From contig QGHH01000011.1 in assembly GCA_003640645.1 (NCBI GenBank), positions 88,233 to 152,232 of the forward strand: 64,000 bases of DNA. The letters run 5' to 3'. The number at the start of each line of letters is the position of its first letter. Position 1 is the first letter of the stretch. Below are positions 24,547 through 33,195 of this stretch, piece by piece. The notes beneath the pieces are model-generated. The model ran no database searches. It was not told the origin of the DNA and saw nothing but the letters and a program-made list of their open reading frames with translations. Made by a program: the position numbers and the translations under genes. Source of the DNA: Fredinandcohnia aciditolerans (GTDB lineage Bacteria > Bacillota > Bacilli > Bacillales > Bacillaceae_L).

Positions 24547-25020
24547 TTAATGCAAAGCGCTAAGATCAAATTTATCCATTGTATCATTCATTCTATGTTG
24601 AAAATCGAGATTTTGTGGTTTGTTAGAGAGGTTATAACTATTTACCATCGTTACATAAAGTTTAGCCATTTCAGCTGAAACATCATAGTTATTTTCCTCT
24701 ACCAGTGGTCTCATATGTGCAAAATACTTTGATTTCATACTCTTAGCAAAGTCCGAAACCTCTTTATTCGATTCTTTTTCTAATCGTGATAGTGCCTTTG
24801 CAAGATTAAACCTTAAATTATTAAGGTTTGTATCATGCTTTGACATAGTAGATAATGTGTTAAATGTGTCCTCAGATGTTAATGCTAAGAATCCACAAAG
24901 ATTTCTAACTCTTCGATTTGATTTACTAAGTTCAAGAACTTTATCGAACTTTACATTTTGTTCACCAGTAAGATGCTCTGCCCAACTTTGCAACACGCTT
25001 TTATATAATTGTTGGTCCAT
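24547..25020 (-). CDS. hypothetical helical protein, partner of the nucleotidyltransferase
   Basis: The 157-residue, cysteine-poor protein is almost fully helical (SVLQSWAEHLTGEQNVKFDKVLELS; NNLRFNLAKALSRLEKESNKEVSDFAKSM). It starts 15 bases after the nucleotidyltransferase stop, and the pair ends at a shared terminator. Small helical proteins beside MNT-type nucleotidyltransferases are often antitoxins or toxins of HEPN/MNT or AbiE-type pairs. I see no clear HEPN R-x4-6-H motif, so its role is inferred from position only. Confidence 0.5.
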   Translation of the reverse strand: MDQQLYKSVLQSWAEHLTGEQNVKFDKVLELSKSNRRVRNLCGFLALTSEDTFNTLSTMSKHDTNLNNLRFNLAKALSRLEKESNKEVSDFAKSMKSKYFAHMRPLVEENNYDVSAEMAKLYVTMVNSYNLSNKPQNLDFQHRMNDTMDKFDLSALH

Positions 25021-25035
25021 TTTTTACACCTACTT

Positions 25036-25614
25036 TTATTTAATAATTTCTTGCTTGTCCGCTATTTTCTTTAGTATATCATCAAGTGACGTAAAATTCA
25101 CCCTCGAACCTATACGCAAATCAGCAAATTCATTATACGTGTCCTCAATATACTGAAGGTCAATATCGCCATCAAATATGCCTGATTCTATTAAGTCTGC
25201 TTCATCTCCATCTGTACCTCTTGTTGAGAATAACTTAGATAGAATGAGATCTTCTTTAGATGCGATACGTACTTCCAAGCAATCCGTTGATAATATTATT
25301 TTAGAACGCGGATAAAAATCCTCAAAAACTGGAGCTGACATTACCCCTTGCATTCTATTATTTACTCCATGTTCATTTATTATACTTTCAACTTCTTTGG
25401 CTGATATTGTTTCAAGATAATAGCAATCTATATCACTGGTTACCCTATAATTTGTATATAGCAATAGAGCTGTGCCACCAAAGATAATAAAACTAAACTT
25501 ATCTTCAAACCCTAATTTTTCTTTTAAAATCTCTAATTCTGCATTCAAAGAACTTATTCTCTTTATTACATCGTTCGGTGTTTTTAAAATGCCTGTATTG
25601 ATATAATTGGCCAT
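25036..25614 (-). CDS. nucleotidyltransferase-fold protein
   Basis: The 192-residue protein has the nucleotidyltransferase signature FSFIIFGGTALLLYTNYRVTSDIDCYYLE (residues about 41-69): GG, then R-x-T-x-D-I-D with the metal-binding acidic pair, and a supporting LEVRIASKEDLILSKL. This fits DUF6036/AbiEii-like NTases used in toxin-antitoxin and abortive-infection modules. It starts at ATG behind TTAGGGGGAATA and is followed 15 bases later by the helical partner gene. A TA or addiction module on a plasmid is plausible; polarity (toxin versus antitoxin) cannot be told. Confidence 0.65.
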   Translation of the reverse strand: MANYINTGILKTPNDVIKRISSLNAELEILKEKLGFEDKFSFIIFGGTALLLYTNYRVTSDIDCYYLETISAKEVESIINEHGVNNRMQGVMSAPVFEDFYPRSKIILSTDCLEVRIASKEDLILSKLFSTRGTDGDEADLIESGIFDGDIDLQYIEDTYNEFADLRIGSRVNFTSLDDILKKIADKQEIIK

Positions 25615-25663
25615 ATTTTTATTCCCCCTAAACTCTATTAATAGTTTAATATACTTTTACCTA

Positions 25664-25699
25664 TAAAAAAAAGAAGAAAGCATGGTACTTTCCTCTTTC
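25664..25699 (-). terminator. terminator after the primase-like gene
   Basis: On the minus strand GAAAGAGGAAAG pairs imperfectly with CTTTCTTCTTT and runs into an extended U tract. It lies about 50 bases after the stop at 25748. Confidence 0.6.
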
Positions 25700-25747
25700 A
25701 AAGTTTGTTGAATTACATTAAAGTTGGTAAATAAGAAGGTAAAATTA

Positions 25748-27046
25748 TTAAAACAATCTTTTAAACTCAGGAATTCGACCAGAGATCATTAGATCGTCTA
25801 TTCCCTTATACTTTTCATCCCAACCGACATAACTCCCTGTTAAGCCCATTTTCTTAAGTTCTAATGCACATTCTTTTAAATGCGCTAAAACAATCGGATT
25901 ACTAGCTACGTCAGCATCAAAACATAAGTTTACATGCTGCACTCCCATTCTCTTAAGTATAGGAATAGCTAGTCTCCATGAGCCAACACCTGGTAAAGCT
26001 AAAAACACTTCCCCAATGTCCAGAATTTCTAATGGATCATAGAGTCTTTCAATCAAATCGGTTGCAATGTCACACTTTAAAGGACCTTCACCAAGCCAAA
26101 CAGTACGACTTTTTAAGGTTTGTCCAACTTTCCAGTCCTTTAACATTCGTGAAGGTACAGCTACATGTACAGGTAGTGGGTTTTCTTCATCACCAGCACT
26201 TGTTCCATTTTGGTCATTTGCTGATGATAACCAGTAATAACGATTACCCTTCTTTACCTTTACCCAACCTAATAAATCATTGTTATGGTAAATTGTTTGA
26301 AAATCACCCATTGGGAATTCTTTTTCTATGATGATTTCTCCTTCAAATGATACTTGAACGAGATTCGGTTGTTTAATGATTCTAGCTTGTAATCCATCTT
26401 TTCTTCTCTTTACGATTGCTACATTAGGAGGATTATCGATTCTGTATTGAAAACCAACTATTTGATTATTTTCGTTACGGAATGGAATAAGAATCCCTTC
26501 TTGTCCTTTAATACTCCAAAATTCACCATATTTCCCGTTCATCTTAAAGAATCCTGGTACACCCGCGAAATCGTCAATGCCTAAATCATTTGATATAAAT
26601 TTTGTGATAGTCCACGGTTTTTCTGGAAAGGATTTATACCTTCTAAGGTCAATTTGTCCTTTTGATAATCCACGTTTTGGATCTAATAAATGTTTTTCGT
26701 GGCTATCTGAAAGTGATAAAAAATTTATCATAGAACGAAAAATCTTATCAAGATTCGAATTTTGTAACTTCTTTTCTCCTATATGAACAGGTATTTTAGA
26801 AGTATCTATCTTACGAATCTTTTCACCTTTTAAAAAGTGCATATAGCCCGGTACAGCTGAGTTTTTTGCGAATGGTCTATCTGATTCTTTACGAATACAG
26901 ACTACTAAATCGCCATCCTTATGTACCATACAACCACCTACAGAATTACAGATAGGGCAAGTCTCACGATAGTACTCAAAAAAGACTACTTCTCCTGTTT
27001 CCTTATTTCTAATTTTTGTCGGTCGTAATGTTCGTACATTAGACAT
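25748..27046 (-). CDS. zinc-finger/Toprim primase-like protein (DUF3854-type)
   Basis: The 432-residue protein has an N-terminal zinc-binding region (about 29-50: C-P-I-C...C-M-V-H...V-V-C-I-R-K), as in CHC2-type primases. A central domain contains IPFRNENNQIVGFQYRID, and a C-terminal Toprim-like part has EGPLKCDIA and LCFDADVAS (acidic residues for metal). This matches DUF3854-type proteins of mobile elements. It may prime plasmid replication or restart lagging-strand synthesis after transfer. It has its own leader terminator at 27081. No helicase domain is present. Confidence 0.7.
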   Translation of the reverse strand: MSNVRTLRPTKIRNKETGEVVFFEYYRETCPICNSVGGCMVHKDGDLVVCIRKESDRPFAKNSAVPGYMHFLKGEKIRKIDTSKIPVHIGEKKLQNSNLDKIFRSMINFLSLSDSHEKHLLDPKRGLSKGQIDLRRYKSFPEKPWTITKFISNDLGIDDFAGVPGFFKMNGKYGEFWSIKGQEGILIPFRNENNQIVGFQYRIDNPPNVAIVKRRKDGLQARIIKQPNLVQVSFEGEIIIEKEFPMGDFQTIYHNNDLLGWVKVKKGNRYYWLSSANDQNGTSAGDEENPLPVHVAVPSRMLKDWKVGQTLKSRTVWLGEGPLKCDIATDLIERLYDPLEILDIGEVFLALPGVGSWRLAIPILKRMGVQHVNLCFDADVASNPIVLAHLKECALELKKMGLTGSYVGWDEKYKGIDDLMISGRIPEFKRLF

Positions 27047-27080
27047 GTTCTACACCCTTTCGAATTGATTTTTTAGAAAT

Positions 27081-27150
27081 AAAAAAAGACGAGCCTTCAG
27101 AACGATTATTACGCAGGTATCCCTACATACATCGAACCGAAAGTTCGTCT
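27081..27150 (-). terminator. leader terminator before the primase-like gene
   Basis: On the minus strand AGACGA plus CTTTCGG pairs with CTGAAGG plus TCGTCT around a loop of about 35 bases, then U7. The start codon follows 35 bases later. It has the same layout as the other leader hairpins of this window. Confidence 0.6.
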
Positions 27151-27252
27151 TGTTATTAACTACAAACCCTGCTAATAGCAGTAAATACAAAAAAGAAAAA
27201 ATGAAATAACTATAATCTTAGTGTAGCATATTTCGATTGAATTTGAATATAC

Positions 27253-28659
27253 TTACCCATTAATCATATTTTTCTCATAGTATCTATTAGCTTTTCTAGA
27301 TTTGAATATGTAGTTTAATAGTTTATCACGAAATGTTTCTTCTCCTTGTAGCCTTTCTAACATTTCCTTTCCAACAAGAGCTTCGGTTAATCCGATATAG
27401 TGATCATGTAATTTGTAGAGTACTTCTCTTTGTGTAATTAGGGGTTCATCATCATAGTTGTTTTGTTGAATTTCCCTGTAGAGATTAGGTATCGTTCCTA
27501 TTAATGGAATTTCCAATCGTTCACTTAGGGCCTTTGAGTAATCTTCCTTCATTGGTGAAATAAATACTAATTTACAAGGTATATTTTTAAGTATTAGGTG
27601 TTGGTGGATGTATTTTTTCCAAGTCTGCATAGTCAGGACTGAATTATCGCTCACAATCCAAACTTCATCTACTGTTCTTAAAGTTTCTAATGTATAAGAC
27701 TCAAACTTCCCTGTTGGTAAGTCAATAAATAATAGCTCGTAGAATCGTAACATTTTTGAGAAGTTATCAACCATTAAGGTTGGCCACGAAAATTCATGAT
27801 CCTGTAAGTCAAACGGGAACCACGCTACTCCTTTGTAATTCCAAATAGTATCTTGAGCATCAGTATTTATATTTGATAAATATTGACCAGGTGAAATCCA
27901 ATTATGAGGAATTGTTTTACTATACCTTTCCAAAATCTCTTTATGTGATTGATTGGTCGTTATCCCTTCTAAAACAGCTATTTGAATGCGAAAACTCGAT
28001 AGAAACATAGCATAATTCATTACAAGACTTGTTACACCACATCGAATAGGTGACCAAAAAGCTACTGTTTTTTGATCTTTTAATTGATATTTACTCGCAG
28101 GAAAGTAATGAGCTTGTTTTAGGTCAAACATTTTCTTCTCGAAATACTCTTGAGTATAGGACGATTTATCATTTTTATTATTTGGTATGATGTGTATTTT
28201 AGGTTTCTCTTCTACCTTTGGCTTTTGTTCTTTAACAACTTGATTCGTGTTGTTTGGAATATTTTCTCTTGGAGCATGATTTGGAGTTTCAGCTGAACCT
28301 TTTATTTGGCTTTTAATCCAGTTATTAAAGCGAATATCTTTATAATTGGTAAATGTATTAATAGGTCTTACCTTTGGGCTGACAAAGTTCCCTCCTGTTT
28401 GGGTTAAATAGAGTGCTAATTCAATATTTGGAAAAATATCAAGTAGATCGTTATCAATCCATTCTTTTGAAGCTGAAATTTCGTCAACGATTAACAATGA
28501 ATACCCTTCTCTTTTTTCTTCTTGTATAGAGACTGATAGTACAGATAAGTTTGTAGACTCAGTAACGGTTATTTCATCATTAGTTATGTTGTGTGATTTT
28601 AGAATACTGAGTATTGTTTGTCTTTCGTCTTCGTTATGCAAACTTATAAAAACTGACAT
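27253..28659 (-). CDS. ParA/MinD-like protein with degenerate P-loop
   Basis: The 468-residue protein has an N-terminal domain (1-115) like a receiver or TadZ-type ARD domain and a Lys/Pro linker (140-175). A C-terminal SIMIBI-like fold follows with VAFWSPIRCGVTSLVMNYAMFLS in place of the KGGxGKT P-loop, LLFIDLPTGKF, and VWIVSDNSVLTMQTW. The missing P-loop lysine/glycine pattern suggests weak or no ATPase activity. Its layout resembles the TadZ-like protein at 51414, so it may be a positioning factor. Its ATG directly follows the stop of the XRE gene. Confidence 0.6.
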   Translation of the reverse strand: MSVFISLHNEDERQTILSILKSHNITNDEITVTESTNLSVLSVSIQEEKREGYSLLIVDEISASKEWIDNDLLDIFPNIELALYLTQTGGNFVSPKVRPINTFTNYKDIRFNNWIKSQIKGSAETPNHAPRENIPNNTNQVVKEQKPKVEEKPKIHIIPNNKNDKSSYTQEYFEKKMFDLKQAHYFPASKYQLKDQKTVAFWSPIRCGVTSLVMNYAMFLSSFRIQIAVLEGITTNQSHKEILERYSKTIPHNWISPGQYLSNINTDAQDTIWNYKGVAWFPFDLQDHEFSWPTLMVDNFSKMLRFYELLFIDLPTGKFESYTLETLRTVDEVWIVSDNSVLTMQTWKKYIHQHLILKNIPCKLVFISPMKEDYSKALSERLEIPLIGTIPNLYREIQQNNYDDEPLITQREVLYKLHDHYIGLTEALVGKEMLERLQGEETFRDKLLNYIFKSRKANRYYEKNMING

Positions 28660-28881
28660 CTACTTCAATTCCTTTACATAAAGTGAATACTTATATTTTA
28701 GAAAATCCTCAATTTTACCTCTAAATTTGGAACTAATAGGTACTCTATAATTTTCAATATCTGATAAATAGTTTTTAGAAACTCCTATTTCCTCAGAAAA
28801 TTGAAACTGAGAGAGTCCACAACGCTTTCGAATAATAATTAGTGCTTCTACGTCACTATCAATTTGTATACCATTTAACAT
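28660..28881 (-). CDS. XRE-family helix-turn-helix regulator
   Basis: The 73-residue protein is a single HTH_3 domain: LIIIRKRCGLSQFQFSEEIGVSKNYLSDIENYRVPIS. It starts at ATG behind AAAGAAAGAAGAG and ends exactly one base before the start of the ParA-like gene, so the two are coupled. It likely autoregulates this pair, and may act on the divergent promoter of the Rad52 unit. It is preceded by a leader terminator at 28923. Confidence 0.8.
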   Translation of the reverse strand: MLNGIQIDSDVEALIIIRKRCGLSQFQFSEEIGVSKNYLSDIENYRVPISSKFRGKIEDFLKYKYSLYVKELK

Positions 28882-28922
28882 ATATATCTCTTCTTTCTTT
28901 AAGGATATTATCTTTTAAACGT

Positions 28923-28974
28923 AAAAACCCCGCTCAAACACACTTATGGTAACAAAGTGTAAATGAGCGGGGTT
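28923..28974 (-). terminator. leader terminator before the XRE/ParA-like unit
   Basis: On the minus strand AACCCCGCTCA pairs with TGAGCGGGGTT, with an inner CACTT/AAGTG, followed by U5 and ACGUUUAAAAG. The perfect 11-bp stem and the ACCCCG/CGGGGT ends resemble the conjugation leaders. Confidence 0.65.
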
Positions 28975-29059
28975 CGCTTTAGTAAGATTTATGAAGTTAT
29001 GAGAATTATATCACAACTATCCTTTATTGACTATATGAAGAAATTACTCCCTTTTTATA

Positions 29060-29088
29060 TTGTATAGATAATTTCTAAAAGGTATAAT
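29060..29088 (+). promoter_or_regulatory. sigma-A-type promoter of the Rad52 unit
   Basis: TTGTAT (29060-29065), 17 bases and TATAAT (29083-29088). Transcription would start about 65 bases before the leader hairpin at 29159. The 419-base gap between the divergent genes (28882-29300) holds this promoter and two leader hairpins. Confidence 0.7.
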
Positions 29089-29158
29089 GAATATATAAGT
29101 TTTTCATTTTTCTCTTTTTGTATTGTGCTTTTAATGCACTTGTTTACGTAATAATTTT

Positions 29159-29231
29159 AGACCTATTGGGTCGAATTCGTTAATACACATTATTTGTGTA
29201 AATTTATGAATCGATCTCAATAGGTCTTTTT
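29159..29231 (+). terminator. leader terminator before the Rad52-type gene
   Basis: AGACCTATTG pairs perfectly with CAATAGGTCT, with inner ATACACA/TGTGTA pairing, then U5-GCGUUUAUUGGGAG. It lies between the promoter at 29060 and the gene, so the gene depends on read-through. Confidence 0.65.
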
Positions 29232-29300
29232 GCGTTTATTGGGAGAATGGGAAACTTATGAAAAAATCAATTCTAAGAAATAGAAAGGGTGTGTAAGTAC

Positions 29301-30248
29301 ATGACTAATATTGTCTGTACGGAACAAAAAGAAATTATGGAAAAGCTGCAAGCTCCTTTTGAGTCTCATGATGTTGAATGGAGAGTGCAAAGGTCTGTTT
29401 CTAATGGTACCAAAGTTGTAGTAAATGCCTACATCACGAATCGAGCTATTATGAATCGCCTTGATGAAGTGTTTGGCTATGGTAACTGGAAAAATGAATT
29501 TACGCACATTGGAAATATGGGTGTTAAATGCAGAATTTCAGTTAAAGTTGGTGACGAATGGGTTTACAAGGAGGATGGAGTGGAATTCAAAGTTAGTAGC
29601 GATAACGAGAAGATTGATCCTATTAAAACTGCTTATTCCAATGCAATGAAACGTTGTGGAGTGCAGCTTGGGATTGGTCGTTATCTTTATGACCTAAACG
29701 ATGTGATTGTTCCCCTCCAGGAAAGAGGACAAAATTACCACAAGAGTAAGTATTGGAATAATCCACAATTACCTGCTTGGGCATTGCCTAAAAATAGTGG
29801 CAATTCCTCTAATAACGGAAATCCTAACAATCAAGCATCTAACAACGGGCAAAATTCTTCTGGCAATAACGGACCTAATCCTAAACAAGAAGCTTTTAGA
29901 ATTATTCGAGAACGCGAGGAACTTTGCGGTTTGAGTAAGGATAAAGATTTAGCTTTTCGCTTGTTTAAAAAGGTGAATCCTGAAACAAAAGCTCTAAAAT
30001 ACACAGGGATTACCGGTTATGCTAGTAATGATGAATTGAAAGAGTATTGCAAGGTATTAAAACCTGTTTCTGTATTAGTTGAAATGGGCCGTAAATATGG
30101 TTATTCTGATGAACAAATTGTTGCTACAATGGCAAGAATTAAATCAGAACCGACTATTAAAAACCTGCATAATCTATTCTTTAATCTCACAGAGGTAGAT
30201 ATTAATGCCTTTAGAGATATGGCAATAGCAAATAAACAATCAGCATAA
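29301..30248 (+). CDS. Rad52/22-family single-strand annealing protein
   Basis: The 315-residue protein is read from ATG at 29301; an in-frame GTG at 29289 lies on the ribosome site and is unlikely. Residues 10-150 match the Rad52_Rad22 fold: MEKLQAPFESHDVEWRVQ, AYITNRAIMNRLDEVFGYGNW, then DPIKTAYSNAMKRCGVQLGIGRYLYDL. An Asn/Ser-rich linker follows (about 158-190), then a helical tail. It should anneal complementary single strands and may repair or circularise transferred DNA. It stands directly upstream of the plasmid DnaN and the ubiquitin-like cassette. Confidence 0.88.
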   Translation: MTNIVCTEQKEIMEKLQAPFESHDVEWRVQRSVSNGTKVVVNAYITNRAIMNRLDEVFGYGNWKNEFTHIGNMGVKCRISVKVGDEWVYKEDGVEFKVSSDNEKIDPIKTAYSNAMKRCGVQLGIGRYLYDLNDVIVPLQERGQNYHKSKYWNNPQLPAWALPKNSGNSSNNGNPNNQASNNGQNSSGNNGPNPKQEAFRIIREREELCGLSKDKDLAFRLFKKVNPETKALKYTGITGYASNDELKEYCKVLKPVSVLVEMGRKYGYSDEQIVATMARIKSEPTIKNLHNLFFNLTEVDINAFRDMAIANKQSA

Positions 30249-30264
30249 AAACGCATGGGTGGTA

Positions 30265-30305
30265 AAGCACAAAGGGAGTTATAGTACTCTTTTTGTGCTT
30301 TTTTG
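30265..30305 (+). terminator. hairpin between rad52-type gene and dnaN
   Basis: AAGCACAAAGGGAGT pairs with ACTCTTTTTGTGCTT and U5 follows. It could end the Rad52 message or attenuate dnaN. Confidence 0.7.
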
Positions 30306-30346
30306 TTTCTAAAACAATAAATAATCAATTCTAGGAGGATGTAAAA

Positions 30347-31483
30347 ATGAAATTAACATTACCAATTCAAACTTTAAAGGACGCATTACAAAAGGTATCT
30401 AAGGGTATTCCAAAGTCTTCAAGCCTACCAATTTTAAACGGGATTCATGCTGTTGTTGACAAAGATTCGGATGATGCAATTATCCTCACAACTTCGGATT
30501 CTTCTAATACATTTCAAGTCTGTATCAAAAAAACAGAAGATATTGAGATTATCAGCAATGGAGCGCAAGTATGGTCTCCCAAAATGACTGATATAATTTC
30601 AAAGCTGTCCGGTGAAACTGTCACAATTGAAGGAAATGATAGATATCATTCCAAAATTAAAGCAGGTAAATCGGTATTTGAATTGGCTGGAGCAGATCCA
30701 GAAGAATATCCAAAGTTTCCTAAATTAGATTCTGAACACAGCATTAAAATGCCTTTCAGTGAGTTCCAGGGACTAATTAATAAAACAGCTTTTGCAGCAG
30801 CAAAGACAGACACTCGACCAATTCTTAAGGCTGTATTATGGGATATTTCTACCGAGGGATTAATCGTCACATCAACTGACTCCCATAGAATGGGTAGAGT
30901 CTACAAGAAAGGTGCATATGGTTTTGAAGGGAAATTTCCTGTCGAAGCAAAGGAATTAAAAGAAAAAATAACAAAAGTTTTTGGTGATGGAGATGTAGAA
31001 ATTTTTGTAAGTGGAACTCAATTCTGTATTAAAGACAAACATGTTACGGTATTTACTCGCTTATTAGAGGGTAATTATCCTGATGTTTCGAGATTGATAC
31101 CAAATGAGTTCTCAACTCAACTAACTTTAAATCGAAAAGAGCTAGTTGAATCCTTACAACGTATGATGTTACTGGTTAACTCAGAAGGAAAGAGCGCAGT
31201 AACGATGGAACCAAGTGGGATGGGAATTCTACTTAAATCAACCACTGTTGACATTGGGAGTGTACAAGAAGAACTTTTTTACTCTGAGTTAGATGGAGAT
31301 GAATTCCAAAAGATTGCATTTAGTCCAAAGTATCTACAAGAAGCGGTGCAAGCAATGGAAAGCGATGAAGTAACCTTCTGTTTACAAGGCCCAATGAAGC
31401 CATTCCTTGTTGTTCCTAAAGACAGTGAGGAAAATAAACAATTACGAGAGGTACAGTTAATCTTGCCTGTTAGAACATATTAA
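30347..31483 (+). CDS. dnaN: DNA polymerase III beta subunit (sliding clamp)
   Basis: The 378-residue protein has full DnaN length and the three-domain clamp pattern: KLTLPIQTLKDALQKVSKGIPKSSSLPIL, FQGLINKTAFAAAKTDTRPIL, LEGNYPDVSRLIP and the C-terminal LPVRTY. It starts at ATG behind CTAGGAGGATG. A second clamp on a plasmid may load plasmid-specific polymerases or repair factors during establishment. It follows the Rad52-type gene after a hairpin and precedes the ubiquitin-like cassette. Confidence 0.95.
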   Translation: MKLTLPIQTLKDALQKVSKGIPKSSSLPILNGIHAVVDKDSDDAIILTTSDSSNTFQVCIKKTEDIEIISNGAQVWSPKMTDIISKLSGETVTIEGNDRYHSKIKAGKSVFELAGADPEEYPKFPKLDSEHSIKMPFSEFQGLINKTAFAAAKTDTRPILKAVLWDISTEGLIVTSTDSHRMGRVYKKGAYGFEGKFPVEAKELKEKITKVFGDGDVEIFVSGTQFCIKDKHVTVFTRLLEGNYPDVSRLIPNEFSTQLTLNRKELVESLQRMMLLVNSEGKSAVTMEPSGMGILLKSTTVDIGSVQEELFYSELDGDEFQKIAFSPKYLQEAVQAMESDEVTFCLQGPMKPFLVVPKDSEENKQLREVQLILPVRTY

Positions 31484-31553
31484 GCGAGAAAAATAATAAT
31501 TTAAAGAAGGATGCGGACTCCCCTTTTCTTCTTTTCTATTAGGAGGAAATATC

Positions 31554-31883
31554 TTGAGCGGATTTAATAAAAAAAGGTTTTTAGATAGCCTAAAGCCTTA
31601 TAAAAAAATCGATAAATCCCCTCCAACCGAGGGATTTATGTATGTGTTTGATATCATCATGAGTCCACCATATGTAAAGGATATTGATTTTGATAAGTTC
31701 ACATTAGATGAACTGTATCAAGCTACACAACACTTTCATAATGTGGTGGTTGAAGATGAAGAAGAATTTGCTACTCAAAATGCGGGTGAACCTTTTTATG
31801 AAACGTTTCGGATGTATGACGTTTTCAATAGATTTTCGGTAAATCCATTTAAAACCTATGAAGCAGATGATGATTTTATTTAG
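31554..31883 (+). CDS. hypothetical protein of the ubiquitin-like cassette
   Basis: The 109-residue protein starts at TTG behind TTAGGAGGAAATATC. It is acidic toward the end (VVEDEEEFATQNAGEP) and shows no known motif. It is the first gene of the run ending with the E1-like enzyme. It could be a modifier, adaptor or substrate. No C-terminal di-glycine is present (it ends ADDDFI), so a classic ubiquitin-like modifier is not supported unless trimmed. Confidence 0.5.
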   Translation: MSGFNKKRFLDSLKPYKKIDKSPPTEGFMYVFDIIMSPPYVKDIDFDKFTLDELYQATQHFHNVVVEDEEEFATQNAGEPFYETFRMYDVFNRFSVNPFKTYEADDDFI

Positions 31884-31903
31884 GAATCAAGGAGGTTACT
31901 TTC

Positions 31904-32461
31904 ATGGATGATAAACTCCCTCACTTTTCTCACTTAGATAGTGAAACAATGGGATATATGAGTAATTCAATCGAAAATCTTATCGCATTAAAGGTGCTTC
32001 ATGATGCTGGATATAGCCTAAACGTAGACCAATACGATTTAATCATTTATGGTGATGATCCTTCAGGTGAAATATTTGAAAAGGGCCTGATTGCGTTATT
32101 TGATTGTACGGACTCGGAGATTCTGAATATTATGGATGATGAAAAAAACTTATCAGAATTTCAGTACAAAGATTCTTGTCCAGAGCGTGTTCTTAAATTG
32201 CGAAGTAGATTAATTGAAAGATGTTTCGAATACCTATCAGATAAATTGCTACAAAAATATGAAAAATATCCTGGTATTGAAGATGGTATTAGTTATCTTC
32301 ATTTTAACAAGGAGACATTAACCCTTGATATCGGATATGACATGGTATTTCCAGTCGGAACTATGATTTCATGTTTTCTAGGTTTGAAAAATAACTTAAA
32401 TAAGGTAATTGATAATCTGATGTCTACTAATCAAAAGAATGAAGAAAGGATGGTATCTTAA
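31904..32461 (+). CDS. hypothetical protein of the ubiquitin-like cassette
   Basis: The 185-residue acidic protein starts at ATG behind CAAGGAGG. It has helical segments (NSIENLIALKVLHDAGYSL; VLKLRSRLIERCFEYLSDKLLQKY) and a C-terminal strand-rich part. Its stop overlaps the start of the E2-like gene (TAATG), so they are translationally coupled and probably interact. No family is recognised. In PRTRC cassettes a small uncharacterised protein often lies beside the E2-like one. Confidence 0.5.
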   Translation: MDDKLPHFSHLDSETMGYMSNSIENLIALKVLHDAGYSLNVDQYDLIIYGDDPSGEIFEKGLIALFDCTDSEILNIMDDEKNLSEFQYKDSCPERVLKLRSRLIERCFEYLSDKLLQKYEKYPGIEDGISYLHFNKETLTLDIGYDMVFPVGTMISCFLGLKNNLNKVIDNLMSTNQKNEERMVS

Positions 32462-33147
32462 TGCCAATTCGTATAGAAATATCGGATGAAATTAGCCATT
32501 TCTCTGATTATGTCACAGTAAAAGAACTGTCCAGTGATGGTACTGTTATTAATTCTGAATTCTCTATGACGATTGATCAACTTATTGTTCTTTTGCAAAG
32601 GGAAAAATTCAGTATTGATGATGAGCCTGAAAAAGTAATTGAAACACCTATTCTCCCCCCTTCTGTTATTAAGCATGTAATGGTGGATAGAAAAGAAGGC
32701 ACTCAAGACTTTTTCCTTCATGTTCCTAAAAAGAGATGGGATGTTACATATGAAGGAAAACGATATTTTGATGTGGGTTTTCCTCGAATGGTGTTTAGAG
32801 TAAGAATTAAGGGAAACCACTTTTTAACAGCTAACGTCGTTGCGTTGTTAGAGAATGAGTCTCTTTCAGATGATATGAGGGTCTATAAATTTCCATTTGG
32901 AAATGTTCAATCTTCAACTATCTGTATGGGTGCAAATGCCTTTCCCTCATTAAAGAGCATTAATGATTTAGAAAGGTTTCCCGCTTATTTTGCTGCTCTT
33001 CCTTTTTCAAGTGACTGGTACGTAAATCGTAATAAAGCAGGTATGGGTGGGCAAGATGAGATGTTTGAAGAATTGCAAGGCAAAGACTTTCCTGATGAAT
33101 GGTTATCTTCTAAGGAAGTTACATTTGCTTATCAATTTAAATACTAA
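32461..33147 (+). CDS. E2-like protein (Prok-E2 / PRTRC system protein B type)
   Basis: The 228-residue protein has the layout of the prokaryotic E2 family D found in PRTRC cassettes: VTVKELSSDGTV near the start, LPPSVIKHVMV (65-75), KRYFDVGFPRMVFRV (100-114), then VYKFPFGNVQSSTICMGANAFPS (141-163). C155 in the ICMG motif is the presumed catalytic cysteine. E2-like proteins carry an activated modifier as a thioester. It is coupled to the preceding gene and lies 48 bases upstream of the JAMM gene. The family is assigned from motif spacing. Confidence 0.65.
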   Translation: MPIRIEISDEISHFSDYVTVKELSSDGTVINSEFSMTIDQLIVLLQREKFSIDDEPEKVIETPILPPSVIKHVMVDRKEGTQDFFLHVPKKRWDVTYEGKRYFDVGFPRMVFRVRIKGNHFLTANVVALLENESLSDDMRVYKFPFGNVQSSTICMGANAFPSLKSINDLERFPAYFAALPFSSDWYVNRNKAGMGGQDEMFEELQGKDFPDEWLSSKEVTFAYQFKY

Positions 33148-33195
33148 TCTATGAATGTATAAAATTATAAATTTATTATCAGGAGGAATTTAAAA

